64,000 nt of DNA, from assembly GCF_040689105.1 (NCBI RefSeq), contig NZ_JBFBVU010000009.1:1-64000 (forward strand), in the 5' to 3' direction. The stretch's first letter is position 1. Each line of letters starts with the position of its first letter. Source of the DNA: Meridianimarinicoccus marinus. Lineage in GTDB: Bacteria; Pseudomonadota; Alphaproteobacteria; Rhodobacterales; Rhodobacteraceae. The translations under genes and the position numbers were made by a program. Below are positions 49,848-59,454 of this stretch, in pieces. The notes under the pieces were generated by a model. The model saw only the letters and a program-made list of their open reading frames with translations, was not told the origin of the DNA and ran no database searches.

Positions 49848-50584
49848 CCCAGGGGGCCGAACAGATGGATCGGCCCTGGTGCCTGATCAGCGACATCGAC
49901 GACACGCTGACCGGCGATGACGCGGCGCTGGAACGGCTGGGCCAGGTTCTGGCGGCGTATCGCGACCGAGTGAAATTCGCAGTGAACTCCAGCCGCCCGT
50001 TGGCCAGCGTGCGGCAAACCTTGGCGGAGGTGTTTCCTTCGTCCATGATCCCGGATGCCACGATCACCGCCATGGGCACCGAGATCACCGTCGCGGGGGC
50101 GCCGCTGGCCAGTTGGTCGGCCCGGTTCGAGGGCTGGCCGCAGGCTCGGGTGTTCGAGATCCTGGCCGGACTGGGCCATCGCCCGCACGCGCCCGAATTC
50201 CAGACCCCGCTGAAGGTCAGCTTCGCCGTGCCGGTCGCGGCACAGGACGCCGCCCAGGAAGCGCTGGAAGGGTTGCCCTGCCAGATCATCGCCTCGGGCC
50301 GCGATGATTTCGACGTGCTGCCCGAGGGCGCGGGCAAAGGGGCTGCGACCCTGCATCTGGCCCAGGCCCTTGGCTGCGACCCCGACCGGGTGATCGTCGC
50401 AGGCGACAGCGGCAATGACGTGGCCATGTTTCAGGCGGTGGGGCAGGGCATCGCCGTGGCCAACGCCCGGCAGGAACTTCTCCGGGCGCTGACGCCCGGT
50501 ACATTCTTCCATGCCAGCGCCCCCCACGCGGGCGGCGTGCTGGAAGGTCTCAAACGCTATGGCGCCATACCCGACACGGTGTGA
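49844..50584 (+). CDS. HAD family phosphatase, sucrose-6-phosphate phosphatase-like
   Basis: 246 residues from ATG 49844. The HAD motifs are LISDIDDTLTGDD (nucleophile D-x-D), NSSRPLASV (motif II), the lysine of PEGAGKGAATLHL and VIVAGDSGNDVAMF (motif IV). The cap and end follow the sucrose-phosphatase (S6PP) branch. It would remove the phosphate from the product of the glycosyltransferase encoded 33 bases downstream. Mannosylglycerate- or glucosylglycerol-phosphate phosphatases share the fold and are alternatives. Confidence 0.77.
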   Translation: MTQGAEQMDRPWCLISDIDDTLTGDDAALERLGQVLAAYRDRVKFAVNSSRPLASVRQTLAEVFPSSMIPDATITAMGTEITVAGAPLASWSARFEGWPQARVFEILAGLGHRPHAPEFQTPLKVSFAVPVAAQDAAQEALEGLPCQIIASGRDDFDVLPEGAGKGAATLHLAQALGCDPDRVIVAGDSGNDVAMFQAVGQGIAVANARQELLRALTPGTFFHASAPHAGGVLEGLKRYGAIPDTV

Positions 50585-50617
50585 CCCGAGCAGACAACGC
50601 AATTGAACGGTAGGAAA

Positions 50618-51892
50618 ATGGCTGGAAACTACAACGGATCGATCATGATGATTTCCCTGCACGGCTACGTGGCAGGGTCGCCGGAGCTGGGCAAGCCCGA
50701 CACCGGGGGGCAGGTCGTCTTCGTGATGGAGTTGGCCAAGCGGTTTGCCACCCTGGGCTACAATGTCGATGTGCTGACCCGGCAGTTCGAGGATCAGCCC
50801 GCCGAGGATCGCATCAACGAGAACCTGCGCGTCTGGCGCATTCCCTTCGGCGGCAAGGACTTCATCCGCAAGGAGGACATGCACGACTGGTACGGCGATT
50901 TTGTCACCAATGCCCTGGCCGCCATCCGAAAGCACGGGCTGAACTATGACGTGGTCAACAGCCACTATTGGGACGCCGGCGTTTCGGGCCAGAAGATCGC
51001 CGAGGAACTGCAGATCCCGCACATCCACACGCCGCATTCGCTGGGCTGGTGGAAGGCCAAGGACATGAAGTCGTTGGGCGAGGGCAAGGCCGCGAATTAC
51101 CGGTTCGAGGAACGCATCCAGCGCGAATTCGTCCTCTACCGCAGCTGCGATCACATCATCACCACCAGCGAACAGCAGGTGCAGTTGATCGAGGATGAAT
51201 ACGACCTGCCCAGCGAGCATATGACCATGATCCCGCCGGGCATCGACGAGGATCGGTTCACCGCCGTGACGCCGGGCCAGCTGGCCGACATCCGCAAGCG
51301 TCTGAAGATGAGCGCCAAGGACATCTACGTCGTGGGCCGCGCTGCCACCAACAAGGGTTATGACCTGATCATCGAGGCGCTGCCCCATCTGAGAGAGATG
51401 CAACCCGACGCGCGGCTGGTGCTGGCGGCAGGGGCCAATTCCGCCGACGACAAGAAGCTTCTGGAGACCTGGAAGAAGCAGGCCGCCGAGATGGGGGTGG
51501 CCGACCTGATCGACTGGCGCGGCTATATCGAGGACGATGATCTGGCCGATTACTATCGCGCACCGGCGGTCTTCGCGCTGCCCTCGCGCTATGAACCCTT
51601 CGGCATGACGGCGGTCGAGGCCATGTCCTGCGGCACGCCCACGGTGCTGACCACCCGTGGCGGCCTGCACGAACAGGTGGAGTTTGGCCGTCACGCGCTG
51701 GTGGCCGATCCGACCCGCCCGCAGGAATACGCGGCCATGCTGAACATGCCGATGCAGCACCCGTGGCTGCGGGACAAGCTGTCGGTCGAGGGCGCCCGCT
51801 TTGCCCGGCGCAGCTTCGGCTGGACCGGCATCGCCAAGCGCACGCTGGATATTTTCGAAAGCTTCCGGGGCCGCTACCAGAACACCTACTAG
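50618..51892 (+). CDS. GT4 glycosyltransferase, sucrose-phosphate synthase-like
   Basis: 424 residues from ATG 50618. The opening SIMMISLHGYVAGSPELGKPDTGGQVVFVMELAKRFA matches the acceptor-side loop of sucrose-phosphate synthases. The donor domain carries VVGRAATNKGYDLIIEAL and the E-x7-E motif in PSRYEPFGMTAVEAMSCG. It lacks the fused phosphatase domain of many SPS proteins, but a separate phosphatase gene precedes it. Likely reaction: UDP/ADP-glucose plus fructose-6-phosphate to sucrose-6-phosphate, for osmoprotection or carbon storage. Another retaining glucosyl transfer is possible. Confidence 0.77.
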   Translation: MAGNYNGSIMMISLHGYVAGSPELGKPDTGGQVVFVMELAKRFATLGYNVDVLTRQFEDQPAEDRINENLRVWRIPFGGKDFIRKEDMHDWYGDFVTNALAAIRKHGLNYDVVNSHYWDAGVSGQKIAEELQIPHIHTPHSLGWWKAKDMKSLGEGKAANYRFEERIQREFVLYRSCDHIITTSEQQVQLIEDEYDLPSEHMTMIPPGIDEDRFTAVTPGQLADIRKRLKMSAKDIYVVGRAATNKGYDLIIEALPHLREMQPDARLVLAAGANSADDKKLLETWKKQAAEMGVADLIDWRGYIEDDDLADYYRAPAVFALPSRYEPFGMTAVEAMSCGTPTVLTTRGGLHEQVEFGRHALVADPTRPQEYAAMLNMPMQHPWLRDKLSVEGARFARRSFGWTGIAKRTLDIFESFRGRYQNTY

Positions 51893-51913
51893 GCCCGGAC
51901 GCCCCCGGCGCGG

Positions 51914-52294
51914 TCAGAACATGCCGTTGTCGTGGGCGCTGTGGGCGGGCATCTCCTGCAACACGTCCCAGTGTTCGACGACCTTGCCTTGTGCATCCAG
52001 CCGGAAAATGTCGATGCCTGCGTATTCCAGCCCGCCGGGCCAGATCTGGTGGCAATGCAGGATGACGTGATCGCCGTCGCAGAAGGCGCGTTTTATCTCG
52101 ACGCGCTTGCCCGGGTACTCGGCGGCCATGCGATCGAAATAGTCGATGAACCCCTGTTTGCCGCTGGCCACATGCGGGTTGTGCTGGATGTACTCGGCCC
52201 CGGCATAGCGCGCGATGGCCTCGCGCGGGCGGTTGTCGTTGAACATCATCTCGTAGAAGGCGATGACGGCCTGTTTCTTCTGGTCGGGGGTCAT
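51914..52294 (-). CDS. NTF2-like (SnoaL-type) small protein
   Basis: 126 residues from ATG 52294 (AGGAG upstream). The cone-shaped NTF2/SnoaL fold is suggested by QAVIAFYEMMFNDNRPREAI, YIQHNPHVASGKQGFIDYF, HVILHCHQIW and YAGIDIFRLDAQGKVVEHWDVLQ. Relatives include polyketide cyclases and small isomerases, but many have no known role. It converges with the glycosyltransferase gene and stands alone. Confidence 0.78.
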   Translation of the reverse strand: MTPDQKKQAVIAFYEMMFNDNRPREAIARYAGAEYIQHNPHVASGKQGFIDYFDRMAAEYPGKRVEIKRAFCDGDHVILHCHQIWPGGLEYAGIDIFRLDAQGKVVEHWDVLQEMPAHSAHDNGMF

Positions 52295-52426
52295 GGCGGC
52301 TCCTGCAGTCTGCCATGCCAGCCTAGCGCGAAATATGCGCCGGGTCAGCGCTGTCGATCGTCGCCCTTGCCTTTCCCCCGCCCGATGCGGTAGCAGCCAC
52401 GCCTTCCCCGCGACAGGAGATGCGCC

Positions 52427-53680
52427 ATGGCCGCCCCCGTGCTTGCCGTCGATTTCGGAACCTCGAACACCGCCGCCGCGATCCTTGACGGCGGCCGCCC
52501 GCGCCGTCTGGCGATCGAGGCGGGGGGCGAGACCTTGCCAACAGCGGTGTTCTTTCCGGCGGATGGCGGCGCCATGCGCATCGGGCGGGCGGCGGGCGCG
52601 GCCCTGATCGACGGGGACGAGGGGCGCTATATGCGGGCGCTGAAGAGCATCCTGGGCACCGCGCTGTTCCACGAATCCCGGCTGGTCGGTGGGCGGCGGC
52701 AGACCCTGGCCGATATCGTCACAGCCTTTCTGGCACGGCTGAAGGCGCGGGCCGAGGCCGAATGTGGGCAGGTGTTCGACCGTGTGCTGTCCGGGCGGCC
52801 CGTGCATTTCCACTCTGCCGACCCGGCGCGCGATGCGCAGGCCGAGGCCGATCTGCGCGGCTGCTGGCATGCGGCAGGGTTCGAGACGGTCGAATTCCTG
52901 TTCGAACCCGAGGCCGCCGCGCGGGCCAGCCACGGGCAGGGGCGTGACGGCGAGACCGGGCTGATCGTCGACATCGGCGGCGGCACCTCGGATTTCTCGG
53001 TGTTCCGCGTGACCGGGACAGGGGTGCGGATCCTGGCCAGCCACGGCATCCGGCTGGGCGGGACCGATTTCGATCACGCGGTGTCGATGTCCCATGCCAT
53101 GCCGCTGCTGGGCCATGGCGGCCAGTTGCGGCGCACGTTTGGCGAAGGCCTGCTGCCGGTGCCCAACGCGATCTATTCCGATCTGGCGACCTGGGCCAAG
53201 ATCCCCTTCCTCTACACCCGCGACACGCTGAAACTGGTCAAGGACATGCACGCTCATGCGGTCGATCCCGTGCCCATGGCGCGGCTGCAATCGGTGATCG
53301 AGGATCACCTGGGCCATGATCTGGCCTTCGCGGTGGAACGCGGCAAGATCGCGGCCAATGCCGGGGACCGGGCTGCCAGCATCGACATGGGGGTTATCGA
53401 ACGCGGGCTGGCCGCGCCGGTGTCCCCCGCCTCGCTGAACGCCGCCTTGCAGGGCTACCGTGCCGATCTTCAGACGGCCATGCGCCAGACCCTGTTTCAG
53501 GCCGGGGTGGACGCCGGGCAGGTGGACGCGGTGGTGCTGGTGGGCGGTTCCAGCCTGATGGGTCTTGTGACGGAAGAAGCCCAGGCGGTCTGCCCACAGG
53601 CCCGGATGGAACGCAGCGAGGCCTTCACCGCCGTGGTCGACGGTCTGGCACTGGCCACCGGCGAAGCGGCACAAGTCTAG
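52427..53680 (+). CDS. Hsp70 family protein, YegD-like
   Basis: 417 residues covering only the actin-like ATPase half of Hsp70 (no substrate-binding domain). Nucleotide motifs are VLAVDFGTSNTAAAIL (phosphate 1), LIVDIGGGTSDFSVF (phosphate 2) and VVLVGGSSLMG (adenosine). Length and the IRLGGTDFDHAVSM segment match the YegD group, whose cellular job is not established. The TAG stop lies in a CTAG that also holds the stop of the convergent crcB gene. Confidence 0.83.
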   Translation: MAAPVLAVDFGTSNTAAAILDGGRPRRLAIEAGGETLPTAVFFPADGGAMRIGRAAGAALIDGDEGRYMRALKSILGTALFHESRLVGGRRQTLADIVTAFLARLKARAEAECGQVFDRVLSGRPVHFHSADPARDAQAEADLRGCWHAAGFETVEFLFEPEAAARASHGQGRDGETGLIVDIGGGTSDFSVFRVTGTGVRILASHGIRLGGTDFDHAVSMSHAMPLLGHGGQLRRTFGEGLLPVPNAIYSDLATWAKIPFLYTRDTLKLVKDMHAHAVDPVPMARLQSVIEDHLGHDLAFAVERGKIAANAGDRAASIDMGVIERGLAAPVSPASLNAALQGYRADLQTAMRQTLFQAGVDAGQVDAVVLVGGSSLMGLVTEEAQAVCPQARMERSEAFTAVVDGLALATGEAAQV

Positions 53681-54036
53681 CCCAGCACCAGCCCGAGCCA
53701 GAAGCCGATCCCGCACAACAGCAGGCTGAGCAGGATGTTTCCGGCTGCCAGGATCAGCGTGCGCTCGCGATGCAGGCTCAGGGTCTGGTAGGCGAAGCTG
53801 GAAAAGGTGGTGAAGCCGCCGCAGAAGCCAAAGACCATCCGGCGCTGGTCCTCGCCGACGGCGGGCAGTTCGCCCAGATAGGCGATCCACAGCCCCAGCA
53901 GGAAGCTGCCCAGCACGTTGACGATCAGGGTTGCCAGCGGCAACTCGTGCGTGACCATGCGCGACACCGCATGGCGCAGCACCGCGCCTAATCCGCCGCC
54001 CAGGGCAAAGGCCGCGTGCAGGTAGATCTCGCTCAT
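53677..54036 (-). CDS. crcB: Fluoride channel CrcB/Fluc, subunit 1
   Basis: 119 residues with four membrane helices. Fluc hallmarks are GAVLRHAVSRMV, NVLGSFLLG (pore asparagine) and GFCGGFTTFSSFAYQTL with the stacked phenylalanines and the central sodium-site segment. It exports fluoride as a dual-topology dimer or, with the adjacent paralogue, as a heterodimer. It overlaps the upstream crcB copy by 4 bases. The two stand 3' of ureG in the same direction. Confidence 0.9.
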   Translation of the reverse strand: MSEIYLHAAFALGGGLGAVLRHAVSRMVTHELPLATLIVNVLGSFLLGLWIAYLGELPAVGEDQRRMVFGFCGGFTTFSSFAYQTLSLHRERTLILAAGNILLSLLLCGIGFWLGLVLG

Positions 54037-54413
54037 GCCCGTGCCCCGCCGTAGAAATGCCGGCCCACCGCCTCGCCCAGAACCGCCGCGCCAAGGCCGA
54101 AGACGATTTCCAGCGCGGGCGCGGTCAGCACGTGAATGCTCCCGGCCTCGGCAAACCGCGCGATTTCAGCCATGAAGGCGGAAAAGGTGGACAGCCCGCC
54201 GCAGAAGCCCACCGCCCCCATGTGCAGCACATGGGCGTGCACCCGGTGGCGGATGGCGTAGAGAAACCCCAGCACCAGAGAGGCTGCGACGTTGATCCCG
54301 AAGGTGGCCGTCAGGAACGGCAGACCGGGGATCTCCAGCCCGAAAACCTCGCGCAGGAGCGATCCGGCAGCGCCGCCGATGAAAACGGCGGCATACATGA
54401 GGGTGGTATTCAT
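54033..54413 (-). CDS. crcB: Fluoride channel CrcB/Fluc, subunit 2
   Basis: 126 residues from ATG 54413. Four membrane helices with GSLLREVFG, FGINVAASLVLG (pore asparagine) and GFCGGLSTFSAFMAEI. It is diverged from its neighbour, as expected for paired Fluc genes whose products make an antiparallel heterodimer. Its start lies 25 bases after the ureG stop, so it is probably transcribed with the urease operon. I saw no fluoride riboswitch in the short gap. Confidence 0.88.
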   Translation of the reverse strand: MNTTLMYAAVFIGGAAGSLLREVFGLEIPGLPFLTATFGINVAASLVLGFLYAIRHRVHAHVLHMGAVGFCGGLSTFSAFMAEIARFAEAGSIHVLTAPALEIVFGLGAAVLGEAVGRHFYGGARA

Positions 54414-54438
54414 GGGCGCGCCATTGCTGGGGTGGGGG

Positions 54439-55046
<608 letters not shown>

Positions 55047-55050
<4 letters not shown>

Positions 55051-55718
55051 GTGCGAAAGATCCTCGCGTATTGGGTTTCGTGGTGCATTGAGGCGATATC
55101 GGCCAGAAAGCTGGTCGAGGACAAGGTGTCCAGATCGCCCTGTGCCGTTTGCGCCGCAATCTCGCTGCACAGGGGCGTCAGCCGGTGCAGCATGGCCTGC
55201 GCCGCGCTTTGGCCCAGCGGCATCAGGCGCTGTGCGGCGGCCAGCAGGTTGCTCAGCATCGCTTGCAGATACATGGCCGCCGTCAGATCCTGCGGCAGTC
55301 CGGCCAGGCGGGCGGCGCGGCCCACGGCCACTGGATAGGTCAGCCCGTCCAGATCCTGCGCCCAGACCGCGCCGGTGATCTTGGCGAAGGCCGCGCCCAG
55401 GTGATCGGCCTCCTGCAGGCGTTCGCGCGACGGGGCGAAGGCGCGGGCGGTGGCATCTATCCCGGCCACGGCCTCGGGCGTGTCGGCGCGATAGGTCGCC
55501 GCCAGAAACAGCGCGTCACCATGGCTCGCGCCGTGGTGCAGCAGGTCCCGAAGCCACGCCTCAAGGCTGGCCTCATCCGAGACCTGCCCAAGATCCACGG
55601 CGCCTTCCAGCCCGCAGCTGTAGGCAAAGGCGCCCACCGGATAGGCGGGCGACAGCCATTGCGTCAGCGTCAAAACGCCCTGATCAATGGGCATGGGAAT
55701 GGGTGCGGCCATGGCCAT
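55047..55718 (-). CDS. ureF: Urease accessory protein UreF
   Basis: 223 residues. UreF features are LTQWLSPAYPVGAFAYSCGLE near the N-terminus, YLQAMLSNLLAAAQRLMPLGQ and the C-terminal SFLADIASMHHETQYARIF. It bridges UreD and UreG in nickel insertion. The ATG at 55718 has an AAGGCGG site; an in-frame ATG at 55694 is a possible later start. It overlaps the end of ureE by about 35 bases. Confidence 0.9.
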
Positions 55719-56127
55719 AGGCGCCGCCTTCGGGGGTGAAGGGCTCGGTCACCTCGCGCAATTCGGCCCCCAGCAGGCGCAGCATCTCGGTGATGACATG
55801 GTCGCGCTGGATCAACAGCCGGTCATCCTCGATCTGGCAGGGCATGTGGCGGTTGCCGATGTGCCAGGCCAGCCGCAACAGATCGCCCTTCACCTCCAGC
55901 AGCGCCTCGGGCGCGGCAATGACCTCGATCAGCGCGCCGCTGTCCAGCGCGAAGGCGTCGCCCTGGTTCAGCGAGGTGGTCTGCGCCAGATCGACGAGGA
56001 AGCTCAGGCTGCCGGCCTCCAGCATCTTGCGGCGCAGGAAGCGGTCTTCATAGCTCAGCACCACCTGGGCCGAGGCATCGGTCCAATGGCCCTTGCGGCG
56101 AATGTCGTGGCAGACGGGAAAGGTCAT
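55684..56127 (-). CDS. ureE: Urease accessory protein UreE
   Basis: 147 residues. The two-domain UreE fold has LSYEDRFLRRKM, GDAFALDSGALIEVIAA and the nickel-site histidine in AWHIGNRHMPCQIE. The tail GHGRTHSHAH is a modest histidine-rich nickel-binding end. UreE delivers nickel to the UreDFG complex. It starts 8 bases after ureC. Confidence 0.92.
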   Translation of the reverse strand: MTFPVCHDIRRKGHWTDASAQVVLSYEDRFLRRKMLEAGSLSFLVDLAQTTSLNQGDAFALDSGALIEVIAAPEALLEVKGDLLRLAWHIGNRHMPCQIEDDRLLIQRDHVITEMLRLLGAELREVTEPFTPEGGAYGHGRTHSHAH

Positions 56128-56135
56128 GGCGCGCC

Positions 56136-57845
56136 TCAGAACATGAAATAGCGTTGGGCCATGGGCAATTCGCTGGCCGGTTCGCAGGTTAAAAGCTCGC
56201 CATCGGCGCGAACCTCATAGGTTTCGGGATTGACCTCGACCACCGGGGTGGCGGCGTTCAGGATCATGTCCGATTTTCCGATATTGCGGGTATTCTCCAC
56301 GGCCATGGTCTGTTTGGCCAGCCCGAGCCGCGCGCCAAGGCCATCCGCCTGCGCCGCCGCCGACACGAAGGTCACCGCCGAGTTCTCGACCGACCGGCCA
56401 TAGGCGCCGAACATCGGGCGCGAATAGACCGGCTGCGGCGTCGGGATCGAGGCATTGGGATCGCCCATTTGCGCACAGGCGATGGAGCCGCCGATCAGCA
56501 CCATTTCCGGCTTTACCCCGAAAAACGCGGGCGACCACAGCACCAGGTCGGCGCGCTTGCCTTCCTCGATCGAGCCGATGGCGTGGCCCAGACCATGGGC
56601 GATCGCCGGGTTGATGGTGTATTTCGCCACGTAGCGGCGCACCCGCATGTTGTCGTTCTCGCCGGTTTCCTCGGCCAGACGCCCGCGCTGCTTCTTCATC
56701 TTGTCGGCGGTCTGCCAGGTGCGGATGATCACCTCGCCCACGCGGCCCATGGCCTGGCTGTCCGAGGCGATGATCGAAAACGCCCCCATGTCGTGCAGGA
56801 TGTCTTCCGCCGCGATGGTCTCGCGCCGGATGCGGCTTTCGGCAAAGGCCACATCCTCGGGGATCGACTTGTCGAGGTGGTGGCAGACCATGAGCATGTC
56901 CAGATGCTCTTCCAGCGTGTTCACCGTGAACGGGCGCGTGGGGTTGGTCGAGGACGGCAGCACATGCTGCTCGCCGCAGATCTTGATGATGTCGGGGGCA
57001 TGGCCGCCGCCCGCGCCTTCGGTGTGGAAGGCGTGGATGGTGCGGCCCTTCAACGCCTTGATGGTGTTCTCGACAAAGCCGCTTTCGTTCAGCGTGTCGG
57101 TGTGGATCATCACCTGCACATCCATGGCGTCGGCCACGGTCAGGCAGCAGTCAATGGCACCGGGGGTGGTGCCCCAGTCCTCGTGCAGCTTCAGCGCGCA
57201 AGCCCCGCCCAGAACCTGTTCTTCCAGCGCGGCGGGCAGCGAGGCATTGCCCTTGCCCGCAAAGGCCAGGTTCATGGCGAATGCATCGGCCGATTGCAGC
57301 ATGCGCCCGATGTGCCAGGGCCCCGGCGTGCAGGTGGTGGCCAGCGTGCCATGGGCCGGGCCGGTGCCGCCGCCCAGCATGGTGGTCAGGCCCGAATGCA
57401 GCGCGTCGTCGATCTGCTGCGGGCAGATGAAATGGATGTGGCTGTCAAAGCCGCCGGCGGTCAGGATGCGGCCCTCGCCGGCGATGACCTCGGTCCCCGG
57501 ACCGGCGATGATATCCACGCCGGGCTGGGTGTCGGGGTTGCCGGCCTTGCCGATCTTCGCGATCACGCCGTCCTTCAGCCCGACGTCGGCCTTGTAGATG
57601 CCGCTGTGATCGACGATCAGCGCATTGGTGATCAGCGTGTCAACGGCCCCCTCGGCGCGGGTGGTCTGGGCCTGCCCCATGCCGTCACGGATGACCTTGC
57701 CGCCGCCGAACTTGACCTCTTCGCCATAGGTGGTCAGGTCGCGCTCGACCTCGATGATCAGATCGGTATCGGCCAGACGCAGCTTGTCGCCGGTGGTGGG
57801 GCCGAACATCGCCGCATAATCGGCGCGGTTGATTTCAACGGGCAT
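56136..57845 (-). CDS. ureC: Urease subunit alpha
   Basis: 569 residues, the usual length. The nickel site is complete: HIHFICP (two His), the carbamylated lysine in GACALKLHEDWG, HTDTLNE, HTEGAGGGHAPD, and the flap MVCHHLDKSIPEDVAFAESRIR with the catalytic histidine. It hydrolyses urea to ammonia and carbamate. The start overlaps the ureB stop by one base, and the urea importer urtABC is divergent nearby. Confidence 0.97.
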   Translation of the reverse strand: MPVEINRADYAAMFGPTTGDKLRLADTDLIIEVERDLTTYGEEVKFGGGKVIRDGMGQAQTTRAEGAVDTLITNALIVDHSGIYKADVGLKDGVIAKIGKAGNPDTQPGVDIIAGPGTEVIAGEGRILTAGGFDSHIHFICPQQIDDALHSGLTTMLGGGTGPAHGTLATTCTPGPWHIGRMLQSADAFAMNLAFAGKGNASLPAALEEQVLGGACALKLHEDWGTTPGAIDCCLTVADAMDVQVMIHTDTLNESGFVENTIKALKGRTIHAFHTEGAGGGHAPDIIKICGEQHVLPSSTNPTRPFTVNTLEEHLDMLMVCHHLDKSIPEDVAFAESRIRRETIAAEDILHDMGAFSIIASDSQAMGRVGEVIIRTWQTADKMKKQRGRLAEETGENDNMRVRRYVAKYTINPAIAHGLGHAIGSIEEGKRADLVLWSPAFFGVKPEMVLIGGSIACAQMGDPNASIPTPQPVYSRPMFGAYGRSVENSAVTFVSAAAQADGLGARLGLAKQTMAVENTRNIGKSDMILNAATPVVEVNPETYEVRADGELLTCEPASELPMAQRYFMF

Positions 57846-58159
57846 CAGAGGTCTCCCATCACGTCTTGGTTGAAGCCGAACACCCGGCGGGCGCCGCTGA
57901 TCGGGATCAGTTGCACATCGCGTTTCTGGCCCGGCTCAAAGCGCACGGCGGTGCCGGCGGTGATGTCGAGCCGATAGCCGCGGGCGGCGGCGCGGTCGAA
58001 GTCCAGCGCGCTGTTGGCTTCTGCAAAATGATAATGGCTGCCCACCTGCACCGGGCGGTCACCGGTGTTGGCGACCAAAAGGGTGATCGCCTCGCGGCCT
58101 GCGTTCTGGACCAGCACGCCCTCGGCGGGGAAAATTTCTCCTGGGATCATCGGGGGCAC
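57845..58159 (-). CDS. ureB: Urease subunit beta
   Basis: 104 residues. The family sequence is unmistakable: MIPGEIFPAEGVLVQNAGREAITLLVANTGDRPVQVGSHYHFAEAN and the end ISGARRVFGFNQDVMGDL. It forms the (UreABC)3 core with the alpha and gamma subunits. One base separates it from ureA, and it touches ureC. Confidence 0.96.
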   Translation of the reverse strand: MPPMIPGEIFPAEGVLVQNAGREAITLLVANTGDRPVQVGSHYHFAEANSALDFDRAAARGYRLDITAGTAVRFEPGQKRDVQLIPISGARRVFGFNQDVMGDL

Positions 58160-58160
58160 C

Positions 58161-58463
58161 TCAGCGGATCGGGTTGTGTACGGTGACGAGCTTGGTGCCG
58201 TCGGGAAAGGTGGCTTCGACCTGCACTTCGTGGATCATCTCGGGGATGCCTTCCATGCATTGGTCGCGGGTCACGACCTGCGCGCCCAGTTCCATCATGT
58301 CGGCCACGGATTTTCCGTCGCGCGCGCCTTCGACCACCGCGTCGGCAATCAGCGAGATCGCTTCGGGGTGGTTCAGCTTCACGCCGCGCGCCAGACGCTT
58401 GCGGGCGACCTCGGCGCACATGGCAATCAGCAGCTTGTCTTTTTCTCGGGGTGTCAGGTTCAT
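58161..58463 (-). CDS. ureA: Urease subunit gamma
   Basis: 100 residues: MNLTPREKDKLLIAMCAEVARKRLARGVKLNHPEAISLI through EVQVEATFPDGTKLVTVHNPI, the complete gamma subunit. It lies between ureD and ureB, one base from each. It is a structural part of the urease trimer. Confidence 0.96.
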   Translation of the reverse strand: MNLTPREKDKLLIAMCAEVARKRLARGVKLNHPEAISLIADAVVEGARDGKSVADMMELGAQVVTRDQCMEGIPEMIHEVQVEATFPDGTKLVTVHNPIR

Positions 58464-58464
58464 G

Positions 58465-59454
58465 TCAGATCATCCAGCATCGCGGGAGCGCGGATCGGCT
58501 CAGGGTGGTCAGAATCGGGATCAGGTGCTTGCGCAGAGCATAGCCGTCCGGGGCCAGCAGGCGCATCACCAGGTGGTTGGGGCCGGGCTGGCTGACGCCG
58601 CCCGAGGACGGCAACAGCTTGCGCAGGGCGGTCAGGCGGGCCTCGGCATCGGGGGCGACATAGACCAGGCTGGCCATCGCCCCGGCCCCGCCCGCGATGG
58701 CGGCGCGGGACAGATGCCCGGCGATGTCGCCCGACAGGGTCATCGCGTCCAGATAGAGCGGCGTTCCATCCTGCCGCACCTCGATGCGGTCGCAAAACCG
58801 GGCGGCGGTCAGCACCTCGCCCATTGCGGCGCGGCCGAAGATCACCGGTTCGCACAGCAGCAGGCGGGCGTCGGGGGCCAGATCGGCGGTCAGGCGGCGG
58901 TTCAGGTCACAGCCTTGAAACAGCAGGGTTTCCTGCGGCAGCCAATGCAGGCGGGCCCCGGCTTTGACGGTCAGGCGGGTCTGCAATTGGCCCTGTTGGC
59001 CGGGGCTGGCCTGATAGGCGCGCTCGGCGGCCTGGGTGGTCAGGGTCAGCGTGGTGCCGGGTCCGGCGGTAGCGGTCACATCGAACCGGTCGCCGCCGGT
59101 GATGCCGCCTGCGGTGTTCACCAGAACCGCGTCGATGCCATCGGCCACCGGGCGCGGGAACACGCATTTCAGCGATCCCGCCTGCCGCAGCGCGTCCAGT
59201 CCGGAGCCGCGCGCGGTGGGCTTGGTCGCCACCACCACGGTGCCGCGGGCGCGGGGCGCCGGGCTGACCGGGTAACCCTTGGTTATGGTGTTGATCCGAG
59301 TGATAGGCCGCTCCGTTCGTCCGTGTCCTGATGTGGTGGTTTGATGGCAGTTTGACGCCCGAGTGCCAAAAGGTTCCGCAGTTGTGTGATGAGCAAATCG
59401 CCAGATGCCCAAAAAAGAGCCAACACTGACCGCAAAGGATGAATATTTGGGCAA
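58465..59454 (-). CDS. ureD: Urease accessory protein UreD
   Basis: UreD scaffolds nickel insertion with UreF and UreG. The conserved part runs from about ARGTVVVATK to the stop, with LRQAGSLKCVFPRP, NTAGGITGGDRFDV, TLTTQAAERAY, WLPQETLLFQGCDLNR and ASLVYVAPDA. The start is unresolved: no ATG or GTG lies in frame upstream of the conserved region. The candidates are TTG codons at 59454 (GAGG upstream) and 59412. From the conserved start the protein would be about 270-280 residues, the family norm. It is the first gene of ureDABCEFG. Confidence 0.85.
   Translation of the reverse strand: MPKYSSFAVSVGSFLGIWRFAHHTTAEPFGTRASNCHQTTTSGHGRTERPITRINTITKGYPVSPAPRARGTVVVATKPTARGSGLDALRQAGSLKCVFPRPVADGIDAVLVNTAGGITGGDRFDVTATAGPGTTLTLTTQAAERAYQASPGQQGQLQTRLTVKAGARLHWLPQETLLFQGCDLNRRLTADLAPDARLLLCEPVIFGRAAMGEVLTAARFCDRIEVRQDGTPLYLDAMTLSGDIAGHLSRAAIAGGAGAMASLVYVAPDAEARLTALRKLLPSSGGVSQPGPNHLVMRLLAPDGYALRKHLIPILTTLSRSALPRCWMI

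Noticed and set aside
56469..57977. 502-codon plus-strand frame opposite ureC
   Set aside because: It is the antisense shadow of a complete urease alpha gene with all active-site residues.
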